Made by a program: the position numbers and the translations under genes. A stretch of 64,000 nucleotides of DNA from contig OX387184.1 in assembly GCA_947561395.2 (NCBI GenBank), forward strand, positions 16,472,205 to 16,536,204, read 5' to 3'. The stretch comes from Buxus sempervirens. Taxonomy: Eukaryota; Streptophyta; Magnoliopsida; Buxales; Buxaceae. Shown here one piece after another: positions 10,607-22,973 of the stretch (position 1 is its first letter; every line of letters starts with the position of its first letter). Below the pieces are notes generated by a model. That model did not search any database. It saw only the letters and a program-made list of their open reading frames with translations, and was not told the origin of the DNA.

Positions 10607-13518
10607 TTAATGACCGGATAAGAGATGATAAAACTTACCGAGAAAGCTACAGTGAGCAACCTAATGTTCCATCCGAGCCTCCATACTTCCCAATTTCCCT
10701 TTTCAATGCAGAAAGCGAAGATGACTGACTGGACTGATGCCATGAAAGACAGCATAGCAGTGCTCGAGTAATGGCACGGGTACTTGACACTCATCTTAGC
10801 CTGGGTGGATAGACAGAGGAGGGTTATTAAATCAATTAAGGTATAACACAGACCTATTGAGGATAATATAATCTCGTGCATGGTTGGTCGTTATCGTCTT
10901 GGATATATCACCTGAATTATCAACCAAATGGCAAAAGACACACACATGCCTAGAGCATACAGCGAACCCAGTAGGCTATTACCAGGCGATTTTGCCACGT
11001 GGACTCCTCCATGATGATAATGATTTATGAGGTTGATATTGGTTGACCAAATGTTGATCTCAACTCTGTAGAATGTAAGGATCAAGGCTCCGCCTATCCC
11101 ATCGTCCCAAACACCTTAGCTTTTCCCGCTACCTTCCCCAAATCCAGCATCTCCAACCTTTTTATTCAATTAATCCACAACAGATAATTTAATTTCTTAT
11201 GAACTAATAAAGCACTGGAGCTAGCATAATTTTCATGTCTTTATGTTCTAAAAACTAGAATACTACGTCCTATATATATTTTGAACAGTGAGAGCTTTAA
11301 CCTTAAATTTCACCTGAAAAAGATATTAGTGGTGAAGGTGGTAGGAGGGATAAGATTAGTCATGACCGAAATAAACGTTACAGAAGTTACTGCAAAGCTA
11401 GCCAAGTATAAATTTTGACACAACGATCCCCTGAAAATTAAGAAACGTAAAATCTAATAATGAAGGAATTACTAGATTCGCTTTAAATATTGATCACTTC
11501 TGCCATTTATAAAGTTTTTTTTTATGTAGAAAGAGGGCCATCATGACATACCCAAATAACCCACATAAAAAAGATTGAAAGACCACCGTCCATGTCAGTT
11601 TTGATCTGCTTTTCCTGCAAAAAGATAAATGAAAAACAAAATTGCAGATTAAAATAAAACAAAGAGAGAGAATCAAAATTAAGAAAAAGAAGGCTTTGGA
11701 ACCATGCACCAATTTGAAGACTGTTAATGATCAAATAAAAAACTGTGTGGAAATTAAATCTCAGGACCTAACCAACAGGCTATTGATGATGAAATAAAAA
11801 AGACAAGAGGGAAGAGAAAATATTTCTCTACTTTCTAAGTTTAAATATCCATTAGGACTACAAAAAGTCAAAACCAAAACGCAGATAAAATAAAGAGCTG
11901 TTAAGGCGTTGATAGATTTTGGTTTTCTAAATTAGTGATCGAAGATCATATCTTGAAAGGTCCTCTAAACTTGCTTATTGGATTAATACAAAAAATAAAA
12001 AGGGAAACAAGTGGAATTAAATTCACCTCTCAAAGATGAAAGCAAGAGGAGCAACAAATGCTGTCGCGAACATATATCTGTAGGCCACCATAACAGTCAA
12101 GCTCATTCCATCATTTCTAGCCAATTTATAGAGCACATTCGCACCAGTAAACACGACCTGAACCAACACCATTGCCATTGCTGGCTTCAAACCGTGCAGA
12201 AAGTCGCAGAAATTACCAGCCATGTCACCTAAACAGTATTAAGAGAACTATAAAGATCGAACAAGCAAGAACTTAGAAAATCAAGTGTCCCCTTCTCCAC
12301 TTCTCCCTTCATATTATCGTTTGGATTTTGCTTGAATTGAAAGTGGAGTACAGAACCTTTTTATACACACATGGAATCCAGGGTTGCACCATCTTTCCCA
12401 CGCACTACAAAAAATTAATTTTTTAGCGACACAAATTTTGCGGCAAACATAAATATGTGTCGCGATATATATCATATGGTGACATACTTGAATGTTCGTC
12501 GTTAAAGAAAATATATTTGCATTAATAAAAAAATCCTAAATAGATATTTGTGGCATTCACTTAAAATCGCCGTTAATTAGAAAAATATTTGCGGCATTTG
12601 TTAAGTTTCGCCGCTTTAACGCTGCAATACGCGCTTTCTGTTCCCGCTGCTGCTGAGATAGGCTGAAGAGCATAGACGATCAAAACAGAAGCGCTCTTTC
12701 TGCTCTGATCAAAACGATTTATCTTCTTTCGTCTGAAACCTATCCCTCTGAACCAGCATCTTCCCTATTAGTCGATTCGTCTCAGGGGATCGAGGCCATA
12801 TCAGGTACGTGTTTAGAATCTTAGGCCAGAAACAGCCGACTGCTCTTCTTGCTGTTAACGGCACTTTACTTTTCTCTTTTGGAGGTTTCAGGCATAGCTT
12901 GACGTAGCATAAGGGATTGCACAGAGCTCCTACCAATCGGCTTCGGTGTTCCGCTATATTCAGTCGATCAGAGCTCGTTCTGCTATAAATTCAATAGATC
13001 GGAATGCACAGAGCTCGTTCCGCTATAAATTCAGTCGATCAATCAAGCATTTCCTCCTTGCTGCTCTAAAAACAAGGAGATTCGCTGGCTTAGGCCCTCA
13101 GTGGGCGTATCTGCTAGAAAGTAACATCGAGAACGAAAAGGATTCCACTGAGGGCAAAGACTTAGAACTTCCTGGGCAGATCGGCCGTTATCACCTTCTA
13201 ACACCTGGTCAGTTTATTTCCCTATCTGGCTTCTAATTTTTATAGTCTAATCAGTCCACTTCGATTCGAAGAGCGAAGTTGAATTTAGAGATACGAATGC
13301 CCAAATCGGGAAATACGTGAACGTGGATGCTGAAATTAGGTCGAAGCTAAGGGGATCGGTTCCACAAATCTGGAATTCCAGGGTTTGGATTCAATTCCAT
13401 CTGCAAGGAACCGGTTATTAGTTATAATTCGATTTGTGAAATTCGTGTTCTGATGTGGAGATCTTGTTGTGGAATTTTCTGTTGGCATCCCTGATTATTT
13501 GGCACCTGACATTAACAG

Positions 13519-13729
13519 GTTCGTTTTCTTACCAAAATATACCATCCTAACATCGACAAGGTAAGCAGAGCTTGCTTTTTCCTTTCCTTGATTCGTTTGG
13601 TCTTAAGAACTTGCATCTTTTTCTGATAAATAATATGACTATATTTCTTGTGCAGCTCGGAAGGATATGTCTTGATATTCTCAAAGACAAATGGAGTCCA
13701 GCTCTCCAGATCCGAACAGTATTTCTGAG
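13519..13729 (+). pseudogene. Captured fragment of a Ubc13-type (UBC35/36-like) ubiquitin-conjugating enzyme gene
   Basis: Two exons with canonical borders. 13519-13560 encodes [14 protein letters not shown] and 13656-13729 encodes [20 protein letters not shown] plus TVFL. This is the core of plant UBC35/36 (Ubc13, the K63-chain E2) and includes the active-site Cys in GRICLDIL. The N-terminal and C-terminal exons of the enzyme are not present, so it is a gene fragment inside the CACTA element. The intron between (13561-13655) keeps GTAAGC and TGCAG. Confidence 0.8.
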
Positions 13730-14732
13730 GTTAGAAGTGTAATGAGTTTTTAATGAACCAGTTTTTTAACAAGTTTTCTCTTGAAAATCAGTAATCAACT
13801 TTCATACAGAAAAGATTAACGCCCTCATTTTGAATAGCGCAACAGCTACTTTCCAGTCCATGTAAATTTAAGCAATAGGATAACTGGTATTGATTGCCTT
13901 CTGTTTGCTCTTTATTTCAGTATTCAATGTATTTGGCCAAGCCTTAGTTGAGGTCTTTAATTAGTGACTTTTGGAGTGAGGGAAAAAGGAAAAAGCACCG
14001 TCTTTTTTGTGTGGATATCTGGACAAAGGAAATAGTAAGAGCACTTGTTATGTAATTATAATCAAGGGTTAAATATTGTGAAAAGCACTTGGTCATCCAA
14101 TTTCAACTTGTTGGTTTTTGCCTAAGCACTTAATACTTTGTCATTTAATAGTCTAATTTGTTGGTTCTGGTCCCTGGGAATTTTTTGTTGAATCTCAGAA
14201 ATGTCTTGAGATACAAAAGATTTATTTCTTTTTTTCCCTCTTCAGTTGACATTCTACTTTAAATTTATGTACCGAATATTTTCATTGTAATCTTTTATGA
14301 TGTTTCGTGGTTAGAATTGGTGTCTTGATTTCACGGTCTGAACTTTTAGGAATGTAAATATTTATGGCCACATGTCATGTTATGTTAAACCCAAGTAATT
14401 GTTGTGCAGGTGCCTCAAAGAGGTTCTTGTACCATCCCAAAGCAGGACTTCTGATTCCATGTTGTACAGGGGAGTAACCTACTGCAGGATGTTGGTCTAT
14501 GGTTTCCCCTTCCATCTTTAAGCTTTGTGGCGACAACTATTTTAGGTATGTTGCTTGACTCAGACCTCCATTTTATATACCTTCTGCTTTCATAATGGCC
14601 TGTCTGAACATGGAAATTCTATCATCCAGAGATAAGAGGAAATCTCCTGCTCCGAGCTGCAGTCCATATACCCCTATTAGTGTTGATTTATTTTTTAGCA
14701 CACGAAAATTCATCATATTGCACAGCACCTTG

Positions 14733-16902
14733 AGCTTCCTCATGTGAAAGCACATGAGAAAGTACCATCACTTCTGCTTGTTAATATCCAGGTATACCTT
14801 GTTCAGGTGCTGCAGCTTCCTACTTATCCTGCTGCCATGTTCCTTGGTGATAGTGATGGAGAAGGGATGAGTCTTGTATTATACTTCAAAGTTTCTGAGA
14901 GCTTTGATAAGGATATATCTCCACATTTTCAAGATAGCATTAAGGTAACTTTCTCCTGTATTTTGCATATGTAGAATTATTTGTCATTCAGATATAAACT
15001 TTGTCAAGGGAATGAAAGTGCATTTTCCTCATCTTTCAGGAAGTCTCCTTGGAGGAAGCCCATCATAATGTTTGTAGATGGTTCCGTGAGTCCTAAGTTT
15101 TTAAATCTCCTGAAGTTATTTTAATTGGTAAATTTATTCAACATAAATCGGCTGGGGTATAATCTCCATTCCCAACATTTACATTTTACAGAAAATGTTC
15201 TGAATGTAATTGTTTCTACAGATTTAGATAAATCTGCCGGTGGCTAGGATAGTTGGTCACATAAATCCTTGCCTTGAATGAAGTCATGTGCATATGCACA
15301 TCTTCTGTTTTTTAAATTTTCATCTTGTTTCCTGTTTATCTCCTTGCATTAGCTCATAACTGTTGCACATTCCATCCCTCTACCAGGTATAAATATCTGA
15401 TCTTGACAGATGAGTTTCTGGGTGGATTTCCAGTGATGGACTATGCTTTGTGCACATGTGTGTGTGTGTTTGTTCATGCATGCATGCATGCATGAACATC
15501 TGTGTCTATATGAAATTTCAGATTCTGATGGTTTCTGTTTCTGCTTCAGAGATTGGTTGACGATGAAATGGAGAAAGTTAAAGGGTTTGCAATGGATTCC
15601 ATGGTTCCTTTTAGAGAAAGACTAAAAATCATGGCTAGTGTGGTTAATCCAGAGGATCTTCTATTGAGCTCTGCTGAAAAGAAGTTTTTGCATGCTTATA
15701 ATGAAAAGCCAGTGCTTTCACGTCCTCAGCACAATTTTTATAGGGTAAGAAAAAGTTTCCTTGTGATCTCTTCCATTTTTGGTTCCATTATATGTATTGA
15801 TCAGGGATAAAGGCACGCATTGCCCTTCTTTGAATCTGTGGCATACAAAATATGCAACTTCTCATATTAGGAAATGAAGGAGTCAGAGGTACCTTTCTAG
15901 CAACTGCTATAGACAGTCCAGTCATGATGTACTAGCAACTATGGAAATTATGCTGTGCACCGAGACTGACTATGGCAATAAACTGGCTAGTATCTAGTAT
16001 GCACAGAGGTTTTTAACTTGTAGGTTGGATTTTCTGTCTGCCAATTCACTTAGTGTGCTCTATGTAGATCATTACTGGAATTGTGCATTTGTAAAGTTTT
16101 TATAGTCATACTAAGAGTGCTAAATTTTGTTATTATGTTTTGATTTTGAGCTATATCTTAGTTTCCTTCACTTCAAAAATATGTAAGTCCTCATATATGC
16201 TTTTCATTATTTCACAAAAATTATGAAGAAATTTCAAGATTACCATAAGTGGATCCAGTTTGAACTAGTAGTCCTAAATTTTTGAAGGGTTGAATCAGCT
16301 CCCAATATGAAACTAATGCTTTAAAATCTAATACAGAGTAATCTTTAATAGCACAAAGAAAAACATTTTTGATGTTGAAGAACTGAGCTCTGAACATTGG
16401 AGTATGCATCAATTATGTTGTAAAAACCTCAGTGGCTAGTTCATTATTGGAAACTAAAAAAATGTTTCTGGTCATTGTTACTCAAGCTACTTAACAGCAT
16501 TCTTTATATTCTTTCAGGGGCCAAATTACTTTGAGATTGATCTGGACATACACCTTTTCAGCTATATATCAAGGAAAGGGCTTGAAGCGTTTCGAGAACG
16601 TTTGAAATACGGGATTCTTGATTTGGGTTTAACCATCCAGGTACAACTTCTTTCTTACAACATTCACCAATGTTTCCCTTTTGTGATGTCGATTGCTTTG
16701 GAAGATCTTATTTTCCTTCTACCAAATTGAAAATTCTTACAGTGCTTGAAATAGGGCTACCAACTGATCTATTATATGATGCTGATGACAGGCGCAGAAG
16801 CCGGAGGAACTACCGGAGCAAGTCCTCTGTTGTACGAGATTGAACAGGATAGATTTTGTAGATAATGGCCAAATACCCACCATTGTGGCACTTGATAGTT
16901 GA
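14733..16902 (+). pseudogene. Captured 3' part of an EDR2-like (PH-START-DUF1336) gene
   Basis: C-terminal DUF1336 domain of ENHANCED DISEASE RESISTANCE 2-like proteins. Pieces: about 14733-14944 ([18 protein letters not shown], then [20 protein letters not shown] to HFQDSIK), 15550-15744 ([20 protein letters not shown] to RPQHNFYR), 16518-16640 ([20 protein letters not shown] to DLGLTIQ) and 16792-16902 ([14 protein letters not shown] to VALDS and a stop). Splice signals are intact. The intron between VNIQ and LPTYP has shrunk to 24 bases in frame (GTATACC...TGCAG). The PH and START parts are missing, so it is a captured gene end; it may still be transcribed with the Ubc13-like exons. Confidence 0.8.
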
Positions 16903-17570
16903 TATGGAAGGTGAGATGTGGGGAGTTGTTTTAAATGCCATCAATCCCCACCAAGAGAGATCAAAAGTTCCATTATGTAACAATTCGGAGAAATGAATGT
17001 ATTACTGGATTTATTGGTTAATTAATTATTACACAGGTTCAAAGGAAGCTACAAAATAAATTTTTTTTTAAAAAATAGAATTTAAATCTATAATGTCGTA
17101 CATTTGTTCGTCGTTAAATAAAACTTATCGCGGCATTCACAAGTGTGTCACTAAATTAAGTAAATTGCGGCGTTCATATGTGTGTCGCTAAAAAAAAAAA
17201 TAGCGGCATTCATATGGGTGTCGTACTACATTTAAAGTGGCAAACATAGCGACACTCATAGAATGTCGCAAATGTTTAGTTTTGGCGACGAACTCAAAGA
17301 ACGTCACTAAATTATTTGCGACACGGCCTTTAGCGATAAAAGTAAGTTCACCGCAATATTCGTCGCTAATAGCTATAGCGACATTCATTTTAGATTTTGC
17401 GGCATTCTTATGAACCCCGCAAAAAATCTAATTTTTTGTAGTGACGTCACGGCGTCTGTCATCTTTCACACAGACACGTGTGCTCAGTGTGCTAGAGGAA
17501 GACATTTCAAGCCTCTAAAATGATGGAATTTATGGACTTTGTGTGATGCTGACTAGGAGCATTAACATCA

Positions 17571-17880
17571 ACACCCTGGAATCAGGTCCACCCAAATAAA
17601 AATAGGATTCACATCGTCTGCTGGTACTCAGCATCCAATGGGAATGGGCCACATCAGCAGCCACATTAAAAATAATGTGGCTCGTGTCAGGGCTACCGCT
17701 GATGTGGCCCATTCCCATTGGATGCTGGGCACCCAGCAGACGATGTGAATCCATAAAAATATATGTCTCAATAACACCCTAGAATTTTTCAGGTCCACCC
17801 AAATAAAAATATGTCTCAATAACACCCTGGAATTTTTCAGGTCCATCCAAATAAAAATATATGTCTCAATAACACCTGTG
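17571..17880. repeat. Tandem ~50-bp repeat interrupted by a foldback MITE
   Basis: Units containing ATGTCTCAATAACACC and GGTCCACCCAAATAAAAAT recur from about 17571, 17760, 17810 and 17863. The inverted-repeat element at 17607-17752 sits inside the first unit. Confidence 0.65.
17607..17752. mobile_element. Foldback MITE with ~65-bp inverted repeats
   Basis: GGATTCACATCGTCTGCTGG at 17607 and its mirror ending at 17752 pair over almost the whole element: TCCAATGGGAATGGGCCACA on one side, TGTGGCCCATTCCCATTGGA on the other. A ~15-bp centre remains. Flanking ATA on both sides could be a 3-bp duplication but is not decisive. Superfamily unassigned. Confidence 0.6.
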
Positions 17881-17929
17881 TCTTTCAAACGAGCAATAAT
17901 TAATAAGAAGAGCCGTACTGGTATGGCAT

Positions 17930-18226
17930 CTCCCAAAAACCACAATCCTCTTTTTATGGGTTTCTATAGATTTTGATATTCAAAAAGTTGTGGGTCCTAC
18001 TTGAACACAAACACTAAAGAGCTATTAATGGTGGTGGGTCCCACTTGCACACAAGTACTAAAGATCTACTAAAGGTGGTAGGTCCCACTTAAACAAGGTG
18101 CTAAAATCCAAAGTATCAAAACAATATTTTGGATTCTAACAATGAGCATTTACAATTTTGATTTTCAAAATCCAAATTATTATCTAGAATCCACAATCTA
18201 GAACCCACACCAAACGACCCCTAAGA
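17930..18226. repeat. Degenerate tandem repeat with a MITE-like terminus
   Basis: Three copies of a ~50-bp unit (GGTGGGTCCCACTTG...CACTAAAG) lie at about 17990-18120. The right end, ACCAAACGACCCCTAA, is the common AGGGGTCGTTTGGT-type end of plant short DNA elements. The left end was not found. Confidence 0.4.
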
Positions 18227-19926
18227 ACATTAGCAAGTAATGTATCCGTGCATTTGTCCGTCCTTTTTAGTGTTGAGAATAGATAAAGGAAATGACAGGA
18301 AAATAATGATAGAGAACACAAGACACGGAGCAAAATGCAAGATGTACGTGGTTTGGCTTTCAACCAGAGAAAATGAGAATGATTCCACTATCTCAAAAAA
18401 CTAGGATTACAAGATCCAACTGCATTGTCCGATTATCACGCAAAAAAAAAAACTAAGAGACAGTGAACGAATTCCTAATAGTACCCATAACACAATTCAG
18501 ATTGGGGGCGGACCCTTGGTGGGCCTTTCGTTGCCCCAGTGGATATTGGGTACCTGGTGAAATATAAGACATATATCTACATCAAAGTTAGATTAATATA
18601 TAATAATGGGAAGAAGGATGTTAACAGAATGATTATATATATATATATGTTTGTGGATTATCAAAAAGGAACCTTGCATCAACCAATTAATTCAGTTTAT
18701 GAAATCAATTTCTCTTTTGACCCCTGCTTAAAAACCCCACAACCTCATGATTCCATTTTTCTTTTAATTTTTTATAGCCTCTACTCAATTGAGTTTCAAA
18801 GTTCTGGGGTAACGAAAGTGTTAAAGAAGCAGTACATTTGGTGGCAATCTTCCTTTCAGCTCTACTAATTAAACTAAGAGGTCGAACAAATATTTTGTTA
18901 GTGCTGTTATTACTTTATTGATAAGCAATGCATTAATATACTGCGTTTTCATTTGGTGGCATTAGTCCACATTTTTCTTGAATTAATCTTCCAAAACAAT
19001 TAATGCTCTCACTTTTCCTTAATTTGTTGGTCCCATTCTAACATCGAGAATACAAAAGGCAAAACAATGGAGTACGAACAGTGGAGCAGATTTGTTTAGC
19101 AGACAAAGACGGTACCTGATCAGATGAAGTGGGTTCAAAACGGCGTGTGACCATAACAACAGAAACTGAATTGATTAATCCATCTCCTTTTGATGGTTCC
19201 ATGTGATACACAAGAGTAACTTCAGCTTGTATTTTTCCAATATGGTTTTTCTCTTACAGTTTTTGTTTGATGCATGAGATGCCCTTTATTGCTTATTGAC
19301 AGTAAGGGATGTCAGCCAAATACAAGCTTAAATTACCACTTTTCCCTGGTTGGGCTGTTTCTGATCTTCTTGGAACTCTGCTATATATTTCGAATCTTGT
19401 CAAAGCATCTTGAACATCTTTGTTCCCTTTTACATGCAAGCAATTGCAGTGCTTATGACCTTAACAAAAGGTTTTGTCTTCTTTGTTTTGTTGGGAGTTC
19501 ATTACTATTAAATTTTAGGTATGTTAAATTACTCTTTAGGAGTACTGATCATTGATCAACATCCATTCTTTGTTCTTCCTGTCTGTATAATCTTGGTCTT
19601 TTGCTGCTAGAGAGCAAAGATTAGCACACACTAGGCAAAAGTTCCAATATGCCTTAAAGCAAAATTTTCTTCAGAATATTTCACCTTTTATTCTAATTGC
19701 TAAAAACATAAGAAAAAGCTTAAAATTGTTATATTACTTTTAATTATGCAGTTCAAGTCTGCTCCTATATATGTAAACATTAATCTCGCTGTTCAGATAC
19801 AGTTCAACCACAAATTTGAAAGCAATAAGGGGGTTATCTGTTTATTCTTTTGCTACATTTGGAATAGGCAAGGTCTTCTTGTACAGATCTTATCGGTCAT
19901 AACTTGCTTATCTGTAATGCATTGCA

Positions 19927-22900
19927 CTACAAGACTATTTCGACGCCAGATTCTTGGCTTTTGTCATTTGTTTCACTGTTCCTCTCTTCTTTCCTCTTCC
20001 CCCACAAAATACTACACAGACCTCCCACCAACAAGATTGCCCCACCAACACTGCAACAGAAAAATTGACCCTCATCAACTGCAAGATTCATATGCTGATA
20101 CTATTTATCATGGATGATAATGAAGGTGCCCCAGACAGAAATTCCTTGATCTAACATACCACTAATTGACAGACCATCAATGCTTTTGAGACCAAAATAC
20201 AATTTCTATCAACAAAAATGGAAAGCACTCGCCATTCATTGGTCCACCTACATTGATCTCTTAGCTTCAACATGAGACATTTCAATCAATAGCCAAATTT
20301 CTTATCTCAACTAGTAACATAATCTTTTTCCTTTTTCTTTTTCTTTTTTTTTTCCTCAAAACTTCAGGAAATGTTGTAGAAATTTTATGTAGCCAAGTCT
20401 AAGGGCAAATCCATATATCAGCTAAATGATTTTGTAGGTAGAACAATGTTTATTGCACTAATGCACAAGATTATCAACCCTCTCAACATGTCAAATTATT
20501 AGGGAAAAGATGTTTTTAATAGGATTCCACATATTAAAAGAAAAAAAAGGAAAGAAATAGTTACCTTCCCCAGTACTCTGTTTCCTTCCATAAGAATGCT
20601 GAGAAGATGGCTGTAATAATTAGTGCCAACGGAGTAAACGCGGCTGTGAAAACAGGGCCTTTCTTCTGTATGGTCCAAACTTGTAGCCAGTATGCGAGTC
20701 CAGTGACAATTATGCCCTGCAGTTTCATTTAAAGCATCAGCTTCAACGACCTTAAGCACACACACCTCCCTGTATATATACAGATCATCTCTCTATGAGC
20801 ATGAAATGTTCATTGCAGACTAGTAAGATTTCCTTGATGTGATGGGAAAATTGAGTCATTTAATCTTCACTTGATTATGAGCATGGCACTAAAGACTAAT
20901 GACGAATATACATATAAAGGAGAGGAAATTCAACAGTCTTTAGGGGAGAAATGTTTCCCACTTCTCTGTATCACAACAGCATCATATGCTTAACAAGATA
21001 TCCATTTAACAATTGACTTGATATGCTGCTTGGCAGTTAGATGACATGAATCAACAAATTATCTTGACCATGAATGATGTATTATCTTCAGTAAAAGGAT
21101 CATCATAGCACACTGAATTACATTAACAAATAAACAAAGATACATCACCCATCCAGAAAGAAAATACAAGAGAGATGATTAGGATCTCCTGCTTTCATCA
21201 AAGGCATTCAAATGACCTTTAACTGCTATATACATATAGATTCTATCTCAATTATAGAGTTCTGACTTTCTCAATGAAGAAACCAATGTATATGTCAATG
21301 GATTACTACAAGTCTGCAAACATACATATATATTAAGTTAAATCTGTGTAACTTGTTTCACTGCCTTTCAAAAGCATTGGTGTACAAGTAGAATCAATTT
21401 TATCCATAAGAAGTACAAGGTTTGGTTATGCTCATGAAAAGCCTCAATCAACTAATATGAAAACCAGACTACACAAAATTCCGCAAATTTCTTTCACTAA
21501 AATGCTATCTTTGTTCCAAAAAAACTAACCAATGATTTTATTTAGAATACAAGCAAAATCACATTCTTGGTTAGAAATTAAGCAAACAATTTCAAAATGA
21601 TAAAATTTCATTGATATAATGCAGCTCTGTTCAATACCTTGAATGCTTTACTATATAGAAAACAAATAATAGCTTAGCAGAATTTCTTAAATCATTAAGC
21701 GTAAGAAGTTCAAATTTTCTTGATTCTCAAGATATTTCCAACCAGCTTTGAAAAAAAAATGAACTATTAGTTTAAGAAATCATACACAGTATGCCACAGA
21801 AAGTAGGTGAATATCCCATCCAAGCTTCCATGATGATGGACCTCTAACAATAAGGGCAGCCAAAACAGCTGACTGAAAGCAGCTAAAAGAGCATTGCAAC
21901 AGAGTAAGACGTAATTTAGCTGGATATCTGGTTATCAAGGAACCCTGAAAGGAAGACACCAAGTTACAAAAAGATGGTCATGACATTTATTTTTTTGTTT
22001 GTTGGCATCTAACTTTAATGCTATTTGCAAAAGTTAAACCAAAGGCTAAAGAGAGAAGAACCTGCAACATAAGCCACAACGACCAAGCTGAATTGGCTGA
22101 AAGCATAATAAGAGAGCCTTTTGCCCACTCCATCTTGGAATACTTAAAAGCATGTGGGTCTAAAACTTCCTTATGATTTGATTGGGTCCAGTACAAGAAC
22201 TTTATAGCAGGACCCTTAAAAAAAGCATATACTAAAGCCCCTGAAAGACATAAAATAGAGCCCAAAACTTTTGCCAGTCCATGTATTTGTTTCATAGAAA
22301 TGCTTTCAGTCCTGAAAACAGTCAGTAAATAGATAAAAGTAAAGAAAACTCAGTAAACTACAAATATGTTTAGCTTAGACCAAGTAAGAATGATGGAAAT
22401 GGTGTTCTTTTTATTACCTTGATAATGAAGCCATGATGAAGGTAATGGCAGGAATTAGAGTGTTGCAGGCTGCAGCAAATGTTGCTGAAGTGTAGTTTAA
22501 TGCAACATAGTAAAGATTCAAGCCCAAGGTCATCCTGAAATTCTAAATAGTAAAATGAACAACCGTACTGTGATAACAACTCTTGATACAAAGAACTTCG
22601 AAAAATAAAATCCAACTTGCCCGCATAAAGCAACCAAGAAGATTCTGCTTAATAACTTGAAAGATAAGGGAGGAGCCTCCTTCCTAGAAATCAGGAGAAG
22701 AATATAACAAAGTCCATTAGAAACAAAAATGTGAAGGCTAAAGAGGGCAAGGAGAGTGGTAGTGATTTGGTACCTTTCGAACAATAAGGCAAACGGGAAT
22801 AAGGCCAGTGAGGCAAAGGCTTGCCTATATACAACAAACACAAAGGGATTCATTCCCTTGCCAATTGCTGCTTTTGAGAGCAAGGCCATCCCTGCATACA

Positions 22901-22973
22901 CAAACTGTATGAATAGCATTGCAAAATAGGGTCCTTGGGTCTCCATTATCATTATAAAACCAGGTAACCCCAT
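19927..22973 (-). CDS. WAT1-related EamA/DMT transporter, seven exons, 354 aa, intact
   Basis: Predicted multi-pass exporter of the WAT1/UMAMIT (nodulin MtN21) family: two EamA repeats, about ten helices, moving auxin, amino acids or other small molecules across plasma or vacuolar membranes. Exons on the minus strand: 22774-22973, 22621-22683, 22418-22534, 22062-22311, 21786-21944, 20565-20716, 19927-20050. They sum to 1065 nt, exactly 355 codons with stop. Start at 22973 (MGLPGFIMIMETQGPYFAML). Landmarks: exon 3 MTLGLNLYYVALNYTSATFA with NTLIPAITF; exon 6 GLAYWLQVWTIQKKGPVFTA; exon 7 GGLCSILWGKRKEE, ending GVEIVL. Intron 2 uses a GC donor (22619-22620). Intron 5 is over 1 kb. A truncated duplicate of its 5' end is at 4943-5400. 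The substrate cannot be told from sequence. Confidence 0.92.

Larger units (their letters stand above)
8842..12223 (-). pseudogene. WAT1-related EamA/DMT transporter gene, seven exons, frameshifted in exon 4
   Basis: WAT1-related proteins are ten-helix drug/metabolite-type exporters of plant membranes (the founder, WALLS ARE THIN1, moves auxin across the tonoplast). Exons, on the minus strand: 12027-12223, 11552-11614, 11314-11430, 10912-11157, 10639-10800, 9219-9370, 8842-9121. All have GT-AG borders, and the 63/117/152-bp exons equal those of the neighbour at 19.9-23 kb. The protein begins MAGNFCDFLHGLKPAMAMVL; exon 3 reads GSLCQNLYLASFAVTSVTF; the tail has GLYLVLWGKAKD. In exon 4 the family's GT-LIC-IGGA stretch lacks 4 nt, so the frame runs into TAG at about 11095-11102; restoring the length would give about 406 codons. 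Exons 5-7 are otherwise open. Intron 5 holds a Tourist-like MITE and an LTR-like piece. Either a recent pseudogene or an assembly error. Confidence 0.85.
12403..17443 (+). mobile_element. CACTA (En/Spm) DNA transposon carrying captured host exons (Pack-CACTA)
   Basis: Ends CACTACAAAAAATTAATTTT and, inverted, CACTACAAAAAATTAGATTT, flanked by the 3-bp duplication ACG at 12400-12402 and 17444-17446. Length 5041 bp. Subterminal regions (12420-12620 and 17090-17410) hold many GTCGC / GCGGCATT motifs on both strands, as expected for CACTA transposase binding. No TPase or TnpA-like reading frame was found, so it is non-autonomous. The interior carries plus-strand exons of two unrelated plant genes, a Ubc13-type E2 (13519-13729) and an EDR2-like protein (14733-16902), and some unassigned sequence (12640-13240). 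It sits about 180 bp upstream of the ATG of the frameshifted WAT1 gene. Confidence 0.85.
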
